From: Betaproteobacteria bacterium
GTDB taxonomy: Bacteria; Pseudomonadota; Gammaproteobacteria; Burkholderiales; SG8-39
Direction of reading: 5' to 3'
Assembly: GCA_011391185.1 (NCBI GenBank)
Contig: JAABRB010000136.1
Span: 1 to 8,394 of the forward strand
Length of the DNA stretch: 8,394 nt
The translations under genes and the position numbers were made by a program. The notes beneath the pieces were generated by a model, which worked only from the letters and a program-made list of their open reading frames with translations, was not told where the DNA came from and made no database searches. Every line of letters begins with the position of its first letter. Position 1 is the stretch's first letter. This document shows, one piece after another, positions 6,542 through 8,394 of the stretch.

Positions 6542-6656
6542 ACATCGTCCGGGGCGCCTCCGCCTTCTTCCGGACACCGTGACCGACTGCGCGGCATCCC
6601 CCGGAAGAACTACACAGTCCACACGCCGCGTCGCTTGGCGGGCCAGTCGACGGGGG

Positions 6657-7349
6657 CTACGGCGTGTAGACACGCAGCTGCGCCAGGTCCAGGACACTCA
6701 CCTGCCGGCCGCGCACCTTGATCAGCCCGGCCGCGGTGAGCTCGTGCAGGATGCGCGAGAAATGCTCGCGCGTGATGTTGAGCCGCGACGCGAGCACGCC
6801 CTTGCTCGTGGTGAGCTCGACGTCGAATAACGTTCCGGGGACCGCGTCCTCGGGCGCATCGCGCAGCAGGTACCCGATCACGCGCTGGGTGCCGCTCTTC
6901 AGAGAATAGGCTTCCAGGTCGCCCATCAGGCGGTGCAGCCGCATCGCGAGGCCCGCAAGCATCTTGCGTGCGAACCGGGAGTTCCGCTCGATCTCCGCGA
7001 GCAACGCGGCCTTGCCGATGAAGAGCAGCAGCGTGTCGGACAGCGCCTCGGCAAACACCACGTAGGGCCGCTCGAGAAACATGACCGCCTCGCCGAAGCT
7101 CTGGCCGGGGCCGAGCACCTCGACAACCTTCTCCGAACCGTCGCGCCCGGCCAGGGCAAGCTTGATCTGGCCGTAGACAATGACGTGAAAACCGGTGCAG
7201 GGATCACCGCGGCGGAACAGGAGCGTCCCGCTCGGGGCGCGCACCTGGGCGGTGGCCGATGCGAGGCGATCGATCTCCTCCGCGGTCAGCTCGCTGAACA
7301 GCGGCAGGTTCTGCAGGAACTGCTGCACCCGGATCGGCGCCGCCGGCAT
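6657..7349 (-). CDS. Crp/Fnr-family transcription regulator, DNR/NnrR-like
   Basis: This 230-residue protein has an N-terminal cyclic-nucleotide-binding-type sensor fold (about 10-125, with FRRGDP...GFHVIVYGQIKL at 45-64 and GPGQSFGEAVMF at 80-91). A long dimerisation helix follows (about 122-148), then a winged helix-turn-helix (about 180-215). Its recognition helix TREHFSRIL (193-201) contains Glu195, Ser198 and Arg199, the E-x-x-S-R pattern with which FNR reads TTGAT half-sites. The N-terminal cysteine cluster of FNR is absent; the only cysteine is Cys51. This points to a DNR/NnrR-type regulator responding to nitric oxide, probably through haem, rather than an oxygen-labile FNR; the signal is inferred. 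The start is well supported by AAGGAGGTG 8 bases upstream. It diverges from nnrS across a 171-base gap holding a strong FNR-type palindrome and may regulate itself. Confidence 0.9.
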   Translation of the reverse strand: MPAAPIRVQQFLQNLPLFSELTAEEIDRLASATAQVRAPSGTLLFRRGDPCTGFHVIVYGQIKLALAGRDGSEKVVEVLGPGQSFGEAVMFLERPYVVFAEALSDTLLLFIGKAALLAEIERNSRFARKMLAGLAMRLHRLMGDLEAYSLKSGTQRVIGYLLRDAPEDAVPGTLFDVELTTSKGVLASRLNITREHFSRILHELTAAGLIKVRGRQVSVLDLAQLRVYTP

Positions 7350-7357
7350 GTTCCAAG

Positions 7358-7366
7358 CACCTCCTT
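7358..7366 (-). promoter_or_regulatory. Very strong ribosome binding site of the regulator gene
   Basis: On the minus strand AAGGAGGTG fully complements the 3' end of 16S rRNA and ends 8 bases before the ATG at 7349-7347. It fixes the start of the regulator gene. Confidence 0.8.
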
Positions 7367-7370
7367 CGAC

Positions 7371-7394
7371 TCGGCCGCGAAAGAACGCGGCCGA
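7371..7394. repeat. GC-rich inverted repeat just upstream of the regulator's ribosome binding site
   Basis: TCGGCCGCG (7371-7379) and CGCGGCCGA (7386-7394) are exact reverse complements around AAAGAA. It lies four bases upstream of the regulator's Shine-Dalgarno site on the minus strand. No T-run follows on that strand, so it is not a terminator of the usual kind. It could be a leader hairpin affecting translation or mRNA stability. It could also be a DNA operator, because a possible -10 element TATTTT (minus strand 7399-7394) abuts it. Confidence 0.5.
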
Positions 7395-7465
7395 AAATAC
7401 AAACGCTGCAAACGTCGCGAACGTTGTCCGTGACCAGGGCCAAGAAGATCATCCGCACGGACCCG

Positions 7466-7491
7466 GCGACTTTGATTCACGTCAAAGTCGC
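7466..7491. promoter_or_regulatory. 26-base FNR/DNR palindrome between regulator and nnrS
   Basis: GCGACTTTGA (7466-7475) and TCAAAGTCGC (7482-7491) are exact 10-base inverted arms around TTCACG. The core TTGATTCACGTCAA (7472-7485) is an excellent FNR/DNR box, differing from TTGAT-N4-ATCAA only by G for A at position 10. Its centre is 42.5 bases upstream of the nnrS start codon, the class II activator distance, and about 130 bases upstream of the divergent regulator's start. It is probably the operator for nnrS and possibly for autoregulation. A weak -10, TCTATC, lies at 7507-7512. Confidence 0.75.
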
Positions 7492-7520
7492 GCCAAACCG
7501 GAAGTTTCTATCCTTGCCCG

Positions 7521-8394
7521 ATGGTCCCTGCCAGCGCAGATCGGCGGCCGCTCCACGTCCTCGGCGCGCCGCACCGGATCCTGTTCCTCGGCGGAGCCAT
7601 CCAGGCGATCGCGGCACTCGCCTGGTGGATCGTCGACATCGGCGCGCGGTACGGCGGCTGGTTCCCGACGCTGCAATGGAGCCTGCCGGCGCCCTGGGCA
7701 CATGCGTGGCTGCTCGCGTTCGGCCTGTTTCCCTTCTTCATATTCGGATTCCTGCTCACCGCCGTGCCGAACTGGCTCGGCGTTCCCCCGCGCCGGCCCG
7801 CATACGTCGCCGCAGCCCTGCTGATGATCGCCGGCGTCGCGACTTTCTACGTCGGCCTCGCCACGAGCGCCCGGGTCGCCGCGCTCGGCGTGGCGCTGCA
7901 TCTCGCCGGCTGGACGACCGGGTTGTACGAGCTCGCGCGCATCCTCGTGACGAGCCCGCCTTCCGACAAGCGCTATCCGCGTCTCATCCTCGTCGCGCTC
8001 ACGTTCGGCTGGCTGGGAAATGCGCTATTCCTCGCCTGGTTCGCGTCGAGTGAACCGTGGCTCGTCACGCTCTCGCGCACGCTGAGCATCTGGTACTTTC
8101 TTCTGCCGACCATTTTTACGGTCTCCCATCGCATGGTTCCTTACTTCGCAAGCCGCGTGATCGAGGGACTCAAGCCCGTTCGGCCACGCTGGGCACTGCG
8201 CGTGATGATCGCGGGCGCGGCGCTGCATGGCGCTCTCGAGACAGTCGGCGCACACCGATGGCTGTGGATCGTCGATTTGCCGATGCTGGCAACAGTGGTC
8301 CATGTAACGCTGAACTGGGGCCTTGCGCAGTGCTTCCGGGCACGCCTGCTCGCCGTGCTGCACCTCTCGCTCGCCGGCCTCGCCGGCGCGCTCC
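7521..8394 (+). CDS. nnrS: NnrS-family membrane protein, 3' end cut by the window
   Basis: An open frame runs from the ATG at 7521 to the window edge with no stop: 291 codons plus one base. NnrS proteins are polytopic inner-membrane proteins, reported to bind haem and copper, made during denitrification and linked to relief of nitric-oxide stress. Visible family features are the early HRILFLGG (18-25), then WAHAWLLAFG (59-68) running into the hallmark FGFLLTAVPNWLG (75-87), and SHRMVPYF (202-209). Several hydrophobic stretches look like membrane helices, about 20-40, 62-82, 96-115, 118-142, 155-175, 186-202, 226-241 and 249-268. The family is usually near 400 residues, so roughly a quarter is missing. 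Its start lacks a Shine-Dalgarno site, and an in-frame stop at 7473-7475 with no other start codon in between leaves 7521 as the start. The FNR-type palindrome upstream supports NO or anoxia control. Confidence 0.88.
   Translation, partial: MVPASADRRPLHVLGAPHRILFLGGAIQAIAALAWWIVDIGARYGGWFPTLQWSLPAPWAHAWLLAFGLFPFFIFGFLLTAVPNWLGVPPRRPAYVAAALLMIAGVATFYVGLATSARVAALGVALHLAGWTTGLYELARILVTSPPSDKRYPRLILVALTFGWLGNALFLAWFASSEPWLVTLSRTLSIWYFLLPTIFTVSHRMVPYFASRVIEGLKPVRPRWALRVMIAGAALHGALETVGAHRWLWIVDLPMLATVVHVTLNWGLAQCFRARLLAVLHLSLAGLAGAL

Noticed and set aside
5580..6830. Long open frame on the plus strand (416 codons) across the radical SAM gene and the regulator's end
   Set aside because: It is antisense to two clearly recognised genes, has no recognisable domain, and arises from the high GC content at third codon positions of the opposite strand.
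7424..8053. 209-codon plus-strand frame beginning at a TTG, overlapping nnrS
   Set aside because: It is arginine-rich with no membrane or family signal, crosses the FNR palindrome, and conflicts with the nnrS frame, which carries the family motifs.
1..8394. CRISPR arrays, insertion sequences, tRNA or rRNA genes
   Set aside because: No regularly spaced repeats, transposase-like frames or recognisable RNA gene sequences were seen on either strand.

Overview
The window looks like a GC-rich chromosomal segment of a facultatively anaerobic, probably denitrifying proteobacterium that degrades aromatic compounds. A betaproteobacterium of the Thauera/Azoarcus/Aromatoleum type would fit, but that is inferred from gene content and base composition only. 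Genes with anaerobic or nitrogen-oxide associations dominate: phenylacetate-CoA ligase, an aldehyde:ferredoxin-oxidoreductase-family tungsten/molybdenum enzyme, a radical SAM/SPASM protein, a Crp/Fnr-family regulator and NnrS.

Layout. At the left edge (1-61, minus) is the first part of a gene whose N-terminus resembles hotdog thioesterases. It diverges from paaK (274-1590, plus). After a 172-base gap comes a 774-residue AOR-family protein (1763-4087, plus) that ends in a MoaD/ThiS-like domain with a terminal Gly-Gly. It is followed by a nitronate-monooxygenase-like flavoprotein (4150-5331, plus). Convergent to that, on the minus strand, lie a SPASM radical SAM protein (5361-6386) and a Crp/Fnr-family regulator (6657-7349). 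Divergent from the regulator, and running off the right edge, is nnrS (7521-8394, plus).

Regulation. FNR/DNR-type boxes (TTGAT-N4-ATCAA-like) occur in the gaps before the AOR, the flavoprotein, the radical SAM gene and nnrS, with a weaker one before paaK. The best is the core of a 26-base palindrome between the regulator and nnrS. The regulator has the E-x-x-S-R recognition-helix pattern that reads TTGAT half-sites and lacks the N-terminal cysteine cluster of FNR. It is therefore a plausible local, DNR/NnrR-like controller of the whole cluster. Two boxes sit at exactly the same distance from their start codons with almost no room for a leader. The radical SAM gene has a terminator-shaped hairpin between its predicted promoter and its start codon.

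How the genes may work together (inference). The AOR-family enzyme could oxidise an aldehyde such as phenylacetaldehyde to the acid, which PaaK would activate to the CoA ester. The radical SAM protein could mature the tungsten/molybdenum enzyme, and the fused MoaD-like tail may take part in cofactor sulfur chemistry. NnrS and the regulator tie the locus to nitric-oxide or denitrification conditions. The AOR-MoaD fusion plus SPASM protein under an FNR-like regulator is the part most likely to be under-described.
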